Below are positions 1-8,592 of a stretch of DNA of 40,033 nucleotides, one piece after another. The notes under the pieces were generated by a model that was not told the DNA's origin, ran no database searches, and worked only from the letters and a program-made list of their open reading frames with translations. The stretch covers positions 1 through 40,033 of the forward strand of contig CALMZX010000101.1 in the NCBI GenBank assembly GCA_937870685.1, read 5' to 3'. The DNA is from an uncultured Alphaproteobacteria bacterium (GTDB taxonomy: Bacteria > Pseudomonadota > Alphaproteobacteria > Rhizobiales > Aestuariivirgaceae). Position numbers and translations under genes: made by a program. How positions within the stretch are numbered: position 1 is the stretch's first letter; every line of letters starts with the position of its first letter.

Positions 1-543
1 AATCCCGTGCCCAAGCTGGCGCGTCTGGTGGACCGCCTGGCCAACAAGAAGATCGATGACGGCAACGCCCATTTCGATCCGTCAACGCTGGCCTTCACCA
101 GTTTCGACGTGGGCAATCCGGCCGGCAATGTGATCCCCTCGCGGGCCGTGGCCAAGTTCAACATCCGCTTTTCCACCGAACACAAGTTCCAGTCCCTGAA
201 GGAACTGGTGCAGATGGAAATCGAGGCGGTGCGCAAGGAGATGGGCGGCAAGTGGCACATGCGCGCCATCGAAGGGGCGGACGCCTTCATCACCGAACCC
301 GGCGACTTCGTGGCGCTGGTGCAGGATGCGGTGAAGGAAGAAACGGGTGTCACGCCTGTGCTCTCCACCTCCGGCGGCACCTCGGATGCGCGCTTCGTCA
401 AGGACTATTGCCCCGTCCTCGAATTCGGCCCCACCAACGCGACGATCCACCAGACGGACGAGCGCATTTCCGTGGACGAACTGAAAGCGACGGCGAAGGT
501 GTACCGGCGGGTGCTGGACCGCTACTTCGGCGTGACGGCGTAA
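1..543 (+). CDS. dapE: Succinyl-diaminopimelate desuccinylase, C-terminal part (5' end outside window)
   Basis: This is the 3' part of the M20-family zinc amidohydrolase that removes succinate from N-succinyl-LL-2,6-diaminopimelate in lysine and peptidoglycan-precursor synthesis. The frame is open to base 1, and the first visible residues (NPVPKLARLVDRLA) lie before the dimerisation (lid) domain, so the true start is upstream. About 180 residues are visible. They include the lid domain, the STSGGTSDARF segment near residues 120-130, and FGPTNATIHQTDERI, which carries the late metal-binding His of the M20 fold. The gene ends 3 bp from the convergent truA stop with no room for a terminator hairpin. 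The family call is secure. The catalytic N-terminal half cannot be checked here. Confidence 0.93.
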   Translation, partial: NPVPKLARLVDRLANKKIDDGNAHFDPSTLAFTSFDVGNPAGNVIPSRAVAKFNIRFSTEHKFQSLKELVQMEIEAVRKEMGGKWHMRAIEGADAFITEPGDFVALVQDAVKEETGVTPVLSTSGGTSDARFVKDYCPVLEFGPTNATIHQTDERISVDELKATAKVYRRVLDRYFGVTA

Positions 544-546
544 GGC

Positions 547-1284
547 TCAGTACCCCACACTCACCAGATAAAGGCCCTGCGGCGGAGCGACGACGCCGCA
601 GGCCGCTCGGTTACGGGCTTCCAGCGCCTTCCTCATCTTGAGCGGCGGCCACTTGCCCTCACCCACATATTTGAGAGAGCCCACCATGGAGCGCACCTGA
701 TGGTGCAGGAAGCTGCGGGCCTCGGCGCGGATTTCGATTTCCTCGCCGTAGCGTGCCACCTCGAAGCGGTCCAGCGTCTTGACCGGTGACTGCGCCTGGC
801 AATCGGCAGCGCGGAAGGTGGTGAAGTCGTGCTTGCCCACGAGATGCTGCGCGGCCTCGTGCATGGCATCGGCATCCAGCTCCACCGGCACGTGCCAGAC
901 CCGGCCACGATCCAGCGCCGGGGCGGCACGGCGGTTGAGGATGCGGTAGAGATAGCTGCGCTTCGTCGCCGAGAAGCGGGCGTGGAAATCCTCCGGCACT
1001 TCTTGCGCCTCCAGCACGCTGACGGGATGGGGCCGGACATTGCCGTTGATGGCATTGCGCAATACGAACGGGTCCCAAGATTTCGGCAGGTCCACATGGG
1101 CCACCTGTTCCAGCGCATGAACCCCGGTGTCGGTGCGGCCCGCCCCCTGCACCAGAATGTGCTGGCCGTGAATGCGCTCCATGGCGGATTCGAGCACGCC
1201 CTGAACAGTGGTGTGATCGGCCTGGAACTGCCAGCCGTAGAAGCCGGTGCCGTCATATTCGATGGTGAGCCTGTAGCGCGGCAT
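547..1284 (-). CDS. truA: tRNA pseudouridine synthase A
   Basis: TruA converts U38, U39 and U40 in the anticodon stem-loop of many tRNAs to pseudouridine in the cytoplasm. The 245-residue protein has the usual family length. It carries the catalytic motif [11 protein letters not shown] with the nucleophilic Asp at residue 52, and a C-terminal [11 protein letters not shown] segment. Its ATG overlaps the fmt stop by one base (TGATG), so translation is probably coupled, and it is the last gene of a def-fmt-truA operon. This order is common in Rhizobiales. Nothing looks damaged. Confidence 0.95.
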   Translation of the reverse strand: MPRYRLTIEYDGTGFYGWQFQADHTTVQGVLESAMERIHGQHILVQGAGRTDTGVHALEQVAHVDLPKSWDPFVLRNAINGNVRPHPVSVLEAQEVPEDFHARFSATKRSYLYRILNRRAAPALDRGRVWHVPVELDADAMHEAAQHLVGKHDFTTFRAADCQAQSPVKTLDRFEVARYGEEIEIRAEARSFLHHQVRSMVGSLKYVGEGKWPPLKMRKALEARNRAACGVVAPPQGLYLVSVGY

Positions 1285-2189
1285 CAGCCAAACCTCGTGC
1301 CAGCGAGAACGGGAAGCCCGCGCAACAGGTGCTCTGCCGTCATGGCGCCCTTGCCCTCGCGCTGCACTTCGAGCAAGCGGATGGCGCCTGTGCCGCAGGC
1401 GATGCTCAATTTTTCGTCCAGCGCCGTGCCGGGCTCGCCCGCGCCGTCAACAGCTTCGGCCTTCAGCACCTTGACGCGCACATTGCCGATCATGGTCCAT
1501 GCGCCGGGGAAGGGCGAGAGACCATGGATGTGGTTGCGCACCTCCGGGGCAGGCCGGATGAAATCAATGCGGGCCTCGGCCTTGTCGATCTTGCGGGCAT
1601 AAGTGACACCTTCCGCCGGTTGCGGCGTGCCGGGCTGATCCGGCGCCTGCAAGGCCTCGACGATCAGGCGCGCGCCCAATGCCGCGAGGTCATCATGCAG
1701 CGAGGCCGCCGTCGTCTGCGGCGTGATGGCAAGGCGTTCCACCTTCATCATTGGCCCCGTATCCAGCCCCTCCTCCATGCGCATGATGGTAACTCCTGTC
1801 TCGGCATCACCTGCCATGATGGCGCGCTGGATCGGAGCGGCACCGCGCCAGCGCGGCAGCAGCGAGGCGTGGATGTTGAAGCAGCCGAAGCGGGGTGCCA
1901 CAAGTACGGGCCGGGGCAGCAGCAGGCCATACGCCACGACGACGGCCGCATCTGCCTGCAAGGCGGCAAAGGCCTGCTGCTCTTCGGCGGACCTGAGGGA
2001 GTGCGGCGTGCGGACGGGAAGCCCAAGGCTTTCGGCGAGTGCGTGCACGGGCGACGGCTTCACTGCGTAGCCGCGGCCTGCGGGCCGTGGCGGCTGGGAA
2101 TAGACAGCGGCAATCTCGTGGCCCGCTGCCCGCAGCGCCTGCAACGCGTGGGTGGCGAAATCGGGCGTGCCCATGAAGACAATGCGCAT
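1284..2189 (-). CDS. fmt: Methionyl-tRNA formyltransferase
   Basis: Fmt transfers a formyl group from 10-formyl-tetrahydrofolate to initiator Met-tRNA. The start chosen at 2189 gives [12 protein letters not shown], the standard N-terminus, and a 301-residue protein of normal length. A much longer upstream reading frame exists but only overlaps def. Catalytic residues Asn105, His107 ([17 protein letters not shown]) and Asp143 (GLDTGP) are present and fall almost exactly where the E. coli enzyme has them. The gene begins 5 bp after the def stop and overlaps truA by one base. Pairing with def is functional: one adds and the other removes the formyl group. Confidence 0.96.
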   Translation of the reverse strand: MRIVFMGTPDFATHALQALRAAGHEIAAVYSQPPRPAGRGYAVKPSPVHALAESLGLPVRTPHSLRSAEEQQAFAALQADAAVVVAYGLLLPRPVLVAPRFGCFNIHASLLPRWRGAAPIQRAIMAGDAETGVTIMRMEEGLDTGPMMKVERLAITPQTTAASLHDDLAALGARLIVEALQAPDQPGTPQPAEGVTYARKIDKAEARIDFIRPAPEVRNHIHGLSPFPGAWTMIGNVRVKVLKAEAVDGAGEPGTALDEKLSIACGTGAIRLLEVQREGKGAMTAEHLLRGLPVLAGTRFG

Positions 2190-2194
2190 GGCGC

Positions 2195-2713
2195 TCACAG
2201 CTTGCCCAGCTTGGCAGCCTTCTGGAATTTCTTGACGACGCGGTCGCGCTTGAGCTTGGAAATATGGTCGATGAACAGCACGCCATTGAGGTGGTCGATC
2301 TCGTGCTGCAGGCAGGTGGCGAGCAGGCCCGTGGCCGTCAGTTCCATGGCCTCGTTGTTGCGGTCGAGGTAGTGCACGGTGATATCCCGCGGGCGCTGCA
2401 CCATTTCGTAGAATTCCGGGATGGAGAGACAGCCCTCTTCGTAGTCGGACAATTCCGCCGAACTGGCCACGATCTCGGGATTGGCGACAAAAAGCGGTTT
2501 CTTGTCCTCGCCCTCCTTGGCGAGGTCCACCACCAGCGCGCGCAGGGGCACGCCGATCTGAATGGCGGCAAGGCCGATGCCCGGCGCGTCGTACATGGTT
2601 TCCAACATGTCGTCGAAGAGGGTGCGCGCGGCAGCATCCACCTGTTTCAGGGGCTTCGAGACCTGACGCAGGATCTTCTCGTCCGGCAGGGTGATGATGG
2701 AACGGGTTGTCAT
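2195..2713 (-). CDS. def: Peptide deformylase
   Basis: Def removes the N-formyl group from nascent polypeptides and uses a Cys/His/His-bound metal. From the ATG at 2713 the protein has 172 residues. The three family motifs are in order: GIGLAAIQ (45-52, with Ile where Pro is more common in GLAAPQ), EGCLS (93-97, metal Cys95) and HEIDH (137-141, two metal His and catalytic Glu138). An ATG-less extension to 2743 is possible but would run into the promoter, so 2713 is preferred. It is the first gene of the def-fmt-truA operon, with a good sigma-70-type promoter just upstream. Confidence 0.96.
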   Translation of the reverse strand: MTTRSIITLPDEKILRQVSKPLKQVDAAARTLFDDMLETMYDAPGIGLAAIQIGVPLRALVVDLAKEGEDKKPLFVANPEIVASSAELSDYEEGCLSIPEFYEMVQRPRDITVHYLDRNNEAMELTATGLLATCLQHEIDHLNGVLFIDHISKLKRDRVVKKFQKAAKLGKL

Positions 2714-2721
2714 GTCCGGGG

Positions 2722-2750
2722 GAGATAGTTGGCCCCTCGGCAAAGGTCAA
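2722..2750 (-). promoter_or_regulatory. Sigma-70-type promoter of the def-fmt-truA operon
   Basis: Read on the minus strand, TTGACC (2750-2745) and TATCTC (2727-2722) are separated by exactly 17 bases. Both hexamers are close to the TTGACA/TATAAT consensus. The predicted transcription start is near 2715, only about two bases before the def ATG at 2713, so the transcript may be leaderless or nearly so. This is a prediction from sequence only. Confidence 0.55.
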
Positions 2751-2841
2751 CAAAGGCCGGGAAAGGAGCGGCGGCAGCGCCATGCCGGGTTGCGGGGAGG
2801 CTGCGGTTTAAGGCATAAGGCTTGCGGCAAACGGAATTTTC

Positions 2842-4866
2842 ATGAGCAAAGACATCAAGGCCGTCACCTCCTTCCCGCGCAAGGTGAAGGAAATCGAGAA
2901 CCTGTTCATCCCGCTTTCGGATGGAACGAAGCTGGCGGCGCGCCTCTGGCTTCCTGTGGATGCGGAGAAGAACCCGGTTCCGGCCCTTCTCGAATACCTG
3001 CCCTACCGCAAGCGCGACGGCACCATCGTGCGCGACCAGCTCACCCACCCCTATTTTGCGGGCCATGGCTATGCCGCGATCCGCGTTGACATGCGCGGCA
3101 ACGGTGACAGCGACGGGCTGATGCTGGACGAATACACGCAGCAGGAACAGGAAGACGCCCTTGAGGTGATCGCCTGGCTGGCGCGGCAGAAATGGTGCTC
3201 CGGCAATGTCGGGATGTTCGGCATCTCCTGGGGTGGTTTCAACGCACTGCAGGTGGCCGCCCTGCGTCCGCCCGCCCTCAAGGCCATTGTCTCGATCTGC
3301 TCCACCGACGACCGCTATGAGGATGACGTGCACTACAAGGGCGGCACGGTCCTCAACGAGATGCACGGCTGGGCCGCCACCATGCTGGCCTATTCGGCCC
3401 GCCCGCCGGACCCCAAGATCGTCGGACCGCGCTGGAAGAAAATGTGGATGGAGCGACTGAAGAACGAGCCCTTCCTGCTCATCGACTGGCTGAAGCATCC
3501 ACACCGCGATGCCTACTGGAAACATGGCTCCGTTTGCGAGGACTGGAACAAGATCCAGACGCCGACCCTGCTGATCGGCGGCTGGAACGATGCCTATTCC
3601 AACGCCATTCCGCGGATGATGCGGAACCTCAGGGTGCCACGCAAGGCGATCATCGGGCCGTGGGCCCACAAGTATCCGCATTTCGCCGTGCCGGGACCGC
3701 GCATCGGCGGCCTGCAGGAGATGCTGCGCTGGTGGGATTTTTACCTCAAGAACATCAACACCGGTGTGACGCTCGATCCCGACTACCGGGTTTATCTCAT
3801 GGATTCCTACAAGCCCGGCACGTTCCCGGAGGACATCTCCGGGCGCTGGATCGCCGAAAGCTTCTGGGGCCATGGCACGGTGGACAACCGCACCTGGAAC
3901 CTCACCGCCAGCGGCATTGCGCCGAAGCCGGGCACGGAAAAGGACCTCAAGATTTCATCAAGTCAGACCTGTGGTTTTGATGGCGGCGAATACTGCATCA
4001 TCTGGCTTGGTCCGGAGTTCCCCGGCGACCAGCGTGATGATGACGCGCAATCCCTCACTTTCGACTCGCCGGAACTGGCCGAGGACATGGAGATTGTCGG
4101 TCAGCCCACGATCGACCTGCATTTCACCCCGGACAAGCCGGTGGCGCATGTGGCGGTTCGCCTGAGTGATGTCTGGCCCTCGGGTGAGACGACACGCATC
4201 ACCTATCACCTGCAGAACCTCTGCATGCGCGACAGCCGCGAGACGCCCAAGCCGCTGGAACCCGGCAAGCGCACGAAGATGAAGATCAAGCTGGATGACA
4301 TCGCCTGGAAGGTGCCGAAAGGGCACCGCTTGCGTGTCTCCATTTCTACCACCTATTTCCCGATGATGTGGCCGGTGGCGGAAGCGCCCACACTCACCGT
4401 CCATGCCGGGCCGTCCTCGCTCACGCTGCCCATCCGCAAGCCGCAGAAGAACGAGAAAGAGATCGTCTTCCCCGGGCCGCAGTCGGCAGCACCGCTCAAG
4501 CAGACCGAGGTGAAAAAGGGTTCGCACAAGCGCGAGAAGACGATCGATCCCAAGACGGGAGAGGTGCGGCTGGACATCGTCGATGATTTCGGCACCCAGA
4601 AGGTCACCTCCCATGGCCTTGAAATCGGCGCGGTGGGGCGCGAATTCTACTCCATTCTTCCCGATGATCCTCTCTCGGCGAAAATGGAGACGCACTGGAC
4701 CGAAACCCGCAAGCGCGGCACCTGGTCGGTGCGCACCGAGACGAAAGGCCGCCTGACTTCCACAAGAACCCACTGGATCGTCTGGGGACAGATTGAGGCC
4801 TTCGAGGGCAAGAAGAAGGTTTTCTCCAAGGAGTTCAATGAGGAAATCGAGCGCAAGCTGCAGTAA
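2842..4866 (+). CDS. CocE/NonD family (peptidase S15-like) alpha/beta hydrolase
   Basis: A serine hydrolase of the CocE / X-Pro dipeptidyl-peptidase S15 superfamily, which includes cocaine esterase, glutaryl-7-ACA acylase and alpha-amino acid ester hydrolases. It has 674 residues and no signal peptide, so it is probably cytoplasmic. The nucleophile motif is GISWGG with Ser129. Asp250 (GGWNDAY) and His276 (GPWAHKYPH) complete a plausible triad. A beta-rich C-terminal PepX_C-like domain follows from about residue 310 to 530. The last ~140 residues are an extra Lys/Glu-rich extension beyond the usual fold. The start is ATG at 2842; no strong ribosome binding site is visible. The gene stands alone between divergent def and the sigma operon. 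The substrate cannot be assigned. Confidence 0.85.
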   Translation: MSKDIKAVTSFPRKVKEIENLFIPLSDGTKLAARLWLPVDAEKNPVPALLEYLPYRKRDGTIVRDQLTHPYFAGHGYAAIRVDMRGNGDSDGLMLDEYTQQEQEDALEVIAWLARQKWCSGNVGMFGISWGGFNALQVAALRPPALKAIVSICSTDDRYEDDVHYKGGTVLNEMHGWAATMLAYSARPPDPKIVGPRWKKMWMERLKNEPFLLIDWLKHPHRDAYWKHGSVCEDWNKIQTPTLLIGGWNDAYSNAIPRMMRNLRVPRKAIIGPWAHKYPHFAVPGPRIGGLQEMLRWWDFYLKNINTGVTLDPDYRVYLMDSYKPGTFPEDISGRWIAESFWGHGTVDNRTWNLTASGIAPKPGTEKDLKISSSQTCGFDGGEYCIIWLGPEFPGDQRDDDAQSLTFDSPELAEDMEIVGQPTIDLHFTPDKPVAHVAVRLSDVWPSGETTRITYHLQNLCMRDSRETPKPLEPGKRTKMKIKLDDIAWKVPKGHRLRVSISTTYFPMMWPVAEAPTLTVHAGPSSLTLPIRKPQKNEKEIVFPGPQSAAPLKQTEVKKGSHKREKTIDPKTGEVRLDIVDDFGTQKVTSHGLEIGAVGREFYSILPDDPLSAKMETHWTETRKRGTWSVRTETKGRLTSTRTHWIVWGQIEAFEGKKKVFSKEFNEEIERKLQ

Positions 4867-4891
4867 TCCGCACCCCTTCCGGCACCGTAAT
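4864..4891 (+). promoter_or_regulatory. Candidate ECF11 (RpoE/ChrR-type) autoregulated promoter of the sigma operon
   Basis: TAATCC (4864-4869) and CGTAAT (4886-4891) are separated by 16 bases, similar to the TGATCC / CGTA pattern known for RpoE-ChrR-type sigma factors. The same arrangement recurs upstream of the lipid operon and the photolyases in this window. The element overlaps the stop codon of the preceding hydrolase gene. The predicted start near 4898 leaves a short leader with GGAG at 4901-4904. Confidence 0.5.
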
Positions 4892-4913
4892 CCTGTCATC
4901 GGAGAAATGGTGC

Positions 4914-5510
4914 ATGACGTCATTGGTCTTGAGCATGATGAGCAGCGGCAAAAGCCCTGAACCGGCCGCCAGCGTGCATGCCGAACTTCTGGCGCTGGTG
5001 GCGGCCTCCAAGGACCGGGAGGCCTTTGCCACCCTGTTTGACCACTTTGCACCGCGCGTGAAGAGTTTCATGATGCGCAAAGGGGCATCTGCCGAGCAGG
5101 CGGAAGACCTCGTTCAGGAGACCATGATCGCGGTGTGGTCGAAGGCTGCCCTCTATGTTGCTGACCGGGGATCGGTCGCAACCTGGGTGTTCACCATCGC
5201 GCGCAACCTTCGGATTGACCGGCTGCGGCGCGAGAAGCCGAACCAGTTCACCGACCTCGACGACTATGACGCACCGTCGGATGAGCCGGGGCAGGATGAG
5301 GCCCTGCACCGCCTCCAGGAAGACAGTGCCGTGGCCCAGGCGCTGGCGCAAATCCCGCATGAGCAGCGTGAACTCCTGATCCTGAGCTATGTGGAAGACC
5401 TGCCGCAGAGCGAGATCGCGGCACGCCTGCAAATTCCGCTGGGCACGGTCAAGAGCCGCATGCGGCTGGCCTACCGCCGCCTGAAGAAACTTCTGGAGAC
5501 CCTGACGTGA
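4914..5510 (+). CDS. rpoE: ECF sigma factor, RpoE/ChrR-type (ECF11 group)
   Basis: An extracytoplasmic-function sigma factor of 198 residues with only sigma regions 2 and 4. Region 2 spans roughly residues 38-105 (FDHFAPRVKSFMM, DLVQETMIAVW, WVFTIARNLRIDRLRR). Region 4 spans about 140-195 (LPQSEIAARLQIPLGTVKSRMRLAYRRLK), the helix-turn-helix that reads the -35 element. Group assignment rests on the translationally coupled ChrR-like partner (GTGA overlap) and on photo-oxidative-stress genes nearby. In Rhodobacter and Caulobacter such sigma factors respond to singlet oxygen. The start at 4914 has GGAG nine bases upstream. Later ATGs at 4935 and 4938 are alternatives. Family certain, subgroup very likely. 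Confidence 0.92.
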   Translation: MTSLVLSMMSSGKSPEPAASVHAELLALVAASKDREAFATLFDHFAPRVKSFMMRKGASAEQAEDLVQETMIAVWSKAALYVADRGSVATWVFTIARNLRIDRLRREKPNQFTDLDDYDAPSDEPGQDEALHRLQEDSAVAQALAQIPHEQRELLILSYVEDLPQSEIAARLQIPLGTVKSRMRLAYRRLKKLLETLT

Positions 5511-6157
5511 AGATCACCCATCACCTTGATGACGCGACACTGGTAGCCTACGCCGCTGGCACGCTGGGCGAGGCCCATCGCGTTGTCGTTGCCGCCCACG
5601 CCGCCATGTGCGGGGACTGCCGCACCGCCATCCGCGCAGCAGAGCGTGTCGGCGGGATGTTGTTGGAAGACCAGGATGCAAGTGCCGTGAGCGACACCTG
5701 CCGCGCCGCCACACTGGCGAGCCTTGATGGCGTGACACGGGCGGTACCACGCCGGGGGAAACCCTCAGGTGAACTGCCATTGCCGCTGGCATCAGTGCTG
5801 GGTGAGCGCGGATTGCCGGGGGTGAAATGGAAGACCAAGGCGCCGGGCATTGCCAAGGCTGACATCAGCCTGTCGCCGGGTGCCCGAACCCATCTCCAGC
5901 TGCTGCGCATCGCACCCGGCAAGGCGTTGCCAGACCACGGCCATGGCGGAGGGGAACTGACGCTGGTGCTCAAGGGCTCATATTCCGATCACACCGGACG
6001 TTATGGTGCCGGAGACGTGGCTGATTTGGACGAGGATATCGAGCACGCGCCGCGGGTCGATTCCGACGTGGAGTGCATCTGTCTGGTGGCGACCGAGGCG
6101 CCGACTCGGTTCAAGTCCATCTGGGCGCGGCTGGCGCAGCCCTTCGTCGGCATCTGA
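5507..6157 (+). CDS. chrR: ChrR-type zinc anti-sigma factor (ASD domain plus cupin)
   Basis: A 216-residue anti-sigma factor that should hold the upstream ECF sigma factor inactive until singlet oxygen or organic peroxides appear. The N-terminal anti-sigma domain has His6, His31, Cys35 and Cys38, the same positions as the zinc ligands I recall for Rhodobacter sphaeroides ChrR. The C-terminal cupin keeps a second metal site: His144, His146, Glu150 (PDHGHGGGE) and His180. Both functional halves therefore look intact. The GTG start overlaps the sigma stop (GTGA), implying coupled, near-equimolar synthesis. The SDR gene begins two bases after its stop. Conservation of all eight ligands makes this call strong. 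Confidence 0.93.
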   Translation: MKITHHLDDATLVAYAAGTLGEAHRVVVAAHAAMCGDCRTAIRAAERVGGMLLEDQDASAVSDTCRAATLASLDGVTRAVPRRGKPSGELPLPLASVLGERGLPGVKWKTKAPGIAKADISLSPGARTHLQLLRIAPGKALPDHGHGGGELTLVLKGSYSDHTGRYGAGDVADLDEDIEHAPRVDSDVECICLVATEAPTRFKSIWARLAQPFVGI

Positions 6158-6159
6158 CC

Positions 6160-6927
6160 ATGGCGGCGCCACCGGCCCTGCCGTGGCGGGTGGTCTGGAT
6201 CACAGGAGCGTCAACGGGCATCGGCGCGGAAATTGCACGACAGCTTGCGGCGCGCGGGATCACCGTGGCGGTTTCGGCGCGCTCCGCCGACAAGCTCTCG
6301 GCGCTGGCTCAGGCCAATCCCCGCCTCAAGCCTTACCCCCTGGATGTGACAGACGCAGAGGCCGTCATCGCCACCTTTGCGGCCATCGAGCGCGATTGTG
6401 GCGTCGTGGACCTCGTCCTGGCGGCGGCAGGCACATATGCGCCCGTGCAACTGGATGCACTTTCTCCGGCCCCGTTCCGCAGCATGTATGAAACCAACTA
6501 TCTGGGCGTGGTCAATGTGCTGTCGGCAGTGCTGCCCGCCTTTCGCGCTCGCCGCAGCGGCCATTTGGCGTGGATTGCCTCGGTCGCGGGCTACCGCGGC
6601 CTGCCCAAGGCAGCCGCCTATGGTCCCACAAAGGCGGCACTGATCAATCTGGCGGAAAGCCTGAAGCCGGAACTTGAGGCAGACGGCGTTCGGGTGAGTG
6701 TCATCAATCCCAGCTTCGTTCGCACCCCGCTCACCGCGCAGAATGATTTCCCCATGCCCTTTCTCATGGATGCTGACGAAGCTGCCCGGCGCAGCATCGC
6801 GGGCCTTGCCGCAGGTCGGTTTGAAGTCGCCTATCCCATCCGTTTCGTGGCGCTCTTGAAGTTTGCCCGCCTGTTGCCCTATCGCCTGTACTTTGCGCTC
6901 ATCCGGCGCAATGTGCTGAGGCGATAA
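6160..6927 (+). CDS. Short-chain dehydrogenase/reductase in the sigma operon
   Basis: A classical SDR of 255 residues. It has the NAD(P) motif ITGASTGIG near residues 14-22, the structural motif AAAGTY near 88-93, and the catalytic YGPTK (Tyr and Lys) near 154-158. The start at 6160 lies two bases after the chrR stop. Upstream extension would only overlap chrR. An SDR is also found in the RpoE regulon of Rhodobacter, where its substrate is unclear. Co-transcription with the sigma pair suggests a role in repair or detoxification of oxidised lipids or carbonyls. That role is inferred. The basic C-terminus (RRNVLRR) may associate with membranes. Confidence 0.86.
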   Translation: MAAPPALPWRVVWITGASTGIGAEIARQLAARGITVAVSARSADKLSALAQANPRLKPYPLDVTDAEAVIATFAAIERDCGVVDLVLAAAGTYAPVQLDALSPAPFRSMYETNYLGVVNVLSAVLPAFRARRSGHLAWIASVAGYRGLPKAAAYGPTKAALINLAESLKPELEADGVRVSVINPSFVRTPLTAQNDFPMPFLMDADEAARRSIAGLAAGRFEVAYPIRFVALLKFARLLPYRLYFALIRRNVLRR

Positions 6928-6933
6928 CAGGAC

Positions 6934-7371
6934 TTGCCAGAACTTCTTGCCCATTTCGCGCTTGCCGCGTCAGCCTTCCTGTCGGCGACCCTGTTGCCCG
7001 GCACATCGGAAGCCGCACTGGTGGCCACCGCAACGGAGTGGCCCGGCGCCATCGTGACGCTTTTCCTTGTGGCCACGATTGCCAACACGGCGGGCTCGAT
7101 CGTCAACTGGTGGCTCGGCAGCCATGTGGAACGCTTTGCGGGTGCGCGCTGGTTTCCGGTCTCGCCGGAGCGACTCGGCAAGGCCCGCGACCTTGCCCAG
7201 CGCTATGGCTGGTGGACACTCCTGCTCGCCTGGATTCCCGTGCTTGGCGATCCGCTGACCCTTGCGGCCGGACTGATGCGGGTGCGCTTCCTGCCCTTCC
7301 TCGCGCTTGTGGGAACAGGCAAGGCGCTGCGCTACGCGGCCATTCTGTGGGGGCTTTCGGCGCTCGGCTGA
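6934..7371 (+). CDS. YqaA-family (DedA-like) small membrane protein
   Basis: A 145-residue integral membrane protein resembling YqaA of the DedA/SNARE-associated group. Hydrophobic segments lie at about residues 5-22, 40-60, 88-108 and 115-140. The family segment SATLLPGTSEAAL is at about 17-29. The start is unusual: the best family alignment begins at TTG 6934, seven bases after the SDR stop, with AGGA too close to act as a normal ribosome binding site. Translational coupling from the SDR gene is therefore likely. It is the last gene of the sigma operon, and its TGA abuts the stop of the convergent methyltransferase gene with no gap. A lipid-related role would fit the locus but is not shown. 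Confidence 0.75.
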   Translation: MPELLAHFALAASAFLSATLLPGTSEAALVATATEWPGAIVTLFLVATIANTAGSIVNWWLGSHVERFAGARWFPVSPERLGKARDLAQRYGWWTLLLAWIPVLGDPLTLAAGLMRVRFLPFLALVGTGKALRYAAILWGLSALG

Positions 7372-8562
7372 TCAGGCAGGCTTGCGCAGCTTGTAGATGC
7401 CCACATCGATGATGCCCTCGGTGAAGCCCGCCTCGCAGTAGCAGAGATAGAGCTTCCAGAGCTTGCGGAAGCGCTCGTCGAAGCCTAGCGGCTGGATGCG
7501 CGGCCAGGCTTCTTCAAAGCGGTCGTGCCACATCTTCAGGGTGCGGGCGTAGGACAGGCCGAAACATTCCATCTTCTCGAAGATGAGCCCGGCCTTGCGC
7601 GTCTGTTCGCGGATGATGTCCTTGGTGAGCAACATGCCGCCGGGAAAGACGTAGCGCTGGATGAAATCAACGCCGTTCTTGTAGGCGTCGAAGTTCTCCT
7701 CGGCGATGGTGATGCCCTGGATGGCAGCGGACCCTCCCGGCTTCAGGCGGTCAAAGAGCGTGCGGAAATAGACCGGCCAATGCGCCTCGCCCACGGCCTC
7801 GATCATTTCCACCGATGCGATGCCGTCAAAGGTGCCCTTGGTGTCACGGTAATCCTCGAAGACAAGCTCAACCTTGTCGTCAACGCCTTCGCGCTTCATG
7901 CGCTGCTGGGCGAACTGCAACTGCTCCCTCGACAGCGTGATGCCGCGCAGCGTGCCGCCGCGCTTTCCCACGGCCTCGGCAACTCCGCCCCAGCCGCAGC
8001 CGATTTCGAGGATCGACTTGCCCGGTCCTGCCCCGGCGGCGTCCAGCACCTTGTCGATCTTGCGGCGCTGGGCGGCCTCAAGGCTGTTTCCCGTGCCGTC
8101 AAAGACGGCGGACGAGTAACTCATCGTGTCATCGAGCCAGAGCCTGTAGAACTCATTTCCGAGATCGTAGTGGGCGGAAATGTTCTCTCTTGAGCCATCC
8201 TTGGTGTTGTCACGCAGCTTGTGCCAGAACTTGTCGAGGAGGCTTGCGAAGAACACGCCCGTCGAGGCCTTGTCGAGGCCGGAGCGGTTTTGCAGGTAGA
8301 AGCGGAAGAAGGCCGTCGGATCACGGCTTTCGATGTCACCGGCGAGATAGCGCTCGAAGAAGCCAAGCTGGCCGCGGCGCACCGATGCCCAGATCACCTT
8401 GAAATTGCGCAGGCTGAGGTCAGCCTCAAGGCCGGTGCCCTTCTCACCAAGCACAACGCTGCGACCCGACGGCAAGGTCAGCTCCAGCGAGCCCTTGTAG
8501 CTCTTGGGCAGCAGGCGCCGTGCCGCTTCGATGATGAGATTGCCGAGTATCCCCTCGCTCAT
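7372..8562 (-). CDS. Cyclopropane-fatty-acid-synthase-like SAM methyltransferase (candidate UfaM)
   Basis: A 396-residue enzyme of the CFA synthase family, which transfers a methyl group from S-adenosylmethionine to cis-unsaturated acyl chains of membrane phospholipids. The SAM-binding motif LEIGCGWGG is near residues 175-183, preceded by GNEFYRLWLDDTMSYSSA, the typical CFA-synthase segment. The ATG at 8562 has a GGGA-type site just upstream; a TTG at 8571 is an alternative. It is the third gene of an operon with a DUF1365 protein and an FAD amine-oxidase-like protein. In Rhodobacter, an RpoE-controlled set of these three protein types makes methylated furan fatty acids, with the methyltransferase acting first (UfaM). 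A plain cyclopropane synthase is the alternative. Confidence 0.88.
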   Translation of the reverse strand: MSEGILGNLIIEAARRLLPKSYKGSLELTLPSGRSVVLGEKGTGLEADLSLRNFKVIWASVRRGQLGFFERYLAGDIESRDPTAFFRFYLQNRSGLDKASTGVFFASLLDKFWHKLRDNTKDGSRENISAHYDLGNEFYRLWLDDTMSYSSAVFDGTGNSLEAAQRRKIDKVLDAAGAGPGKSILEIGCGWGGVAEAVGKRGGTLRGITLSREQLQFAQQRMKREGVDDKVELVFEDYRDTKGTFDGIASVEMIEAVGEAHWPVYFRTLFDRLKPGGSAAIQGITIAEENFDAYKNGVDFIQRYVFPGGMLLTKDIIREQTRKAGLIFEKMECFGLSYARTLKMWHDRFEEAWPRIQPLGFDERFRKLWKLYLCYCEAGFTEGIIDVGIYKLRKPA

Positions 8563-8592
8563 GTTTCCCAACCCCGCTTGTTCGCCCCTTCT

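Noticed and set aside
2189-2783. Upstream in-frame extension of fmt to 2783
   Set aside because: It would overlap almost all of def in another frame, and the residues have no homology to formyltransferases. The start at 2189 gives the canonical MRIVFMGTP.
2710-3873. Long minus-strand open frame opposite the CocE-like gene
   Set aside because: The same strand-shadow pattern. The plus strand encodes a recognisable catalytic triad in order.
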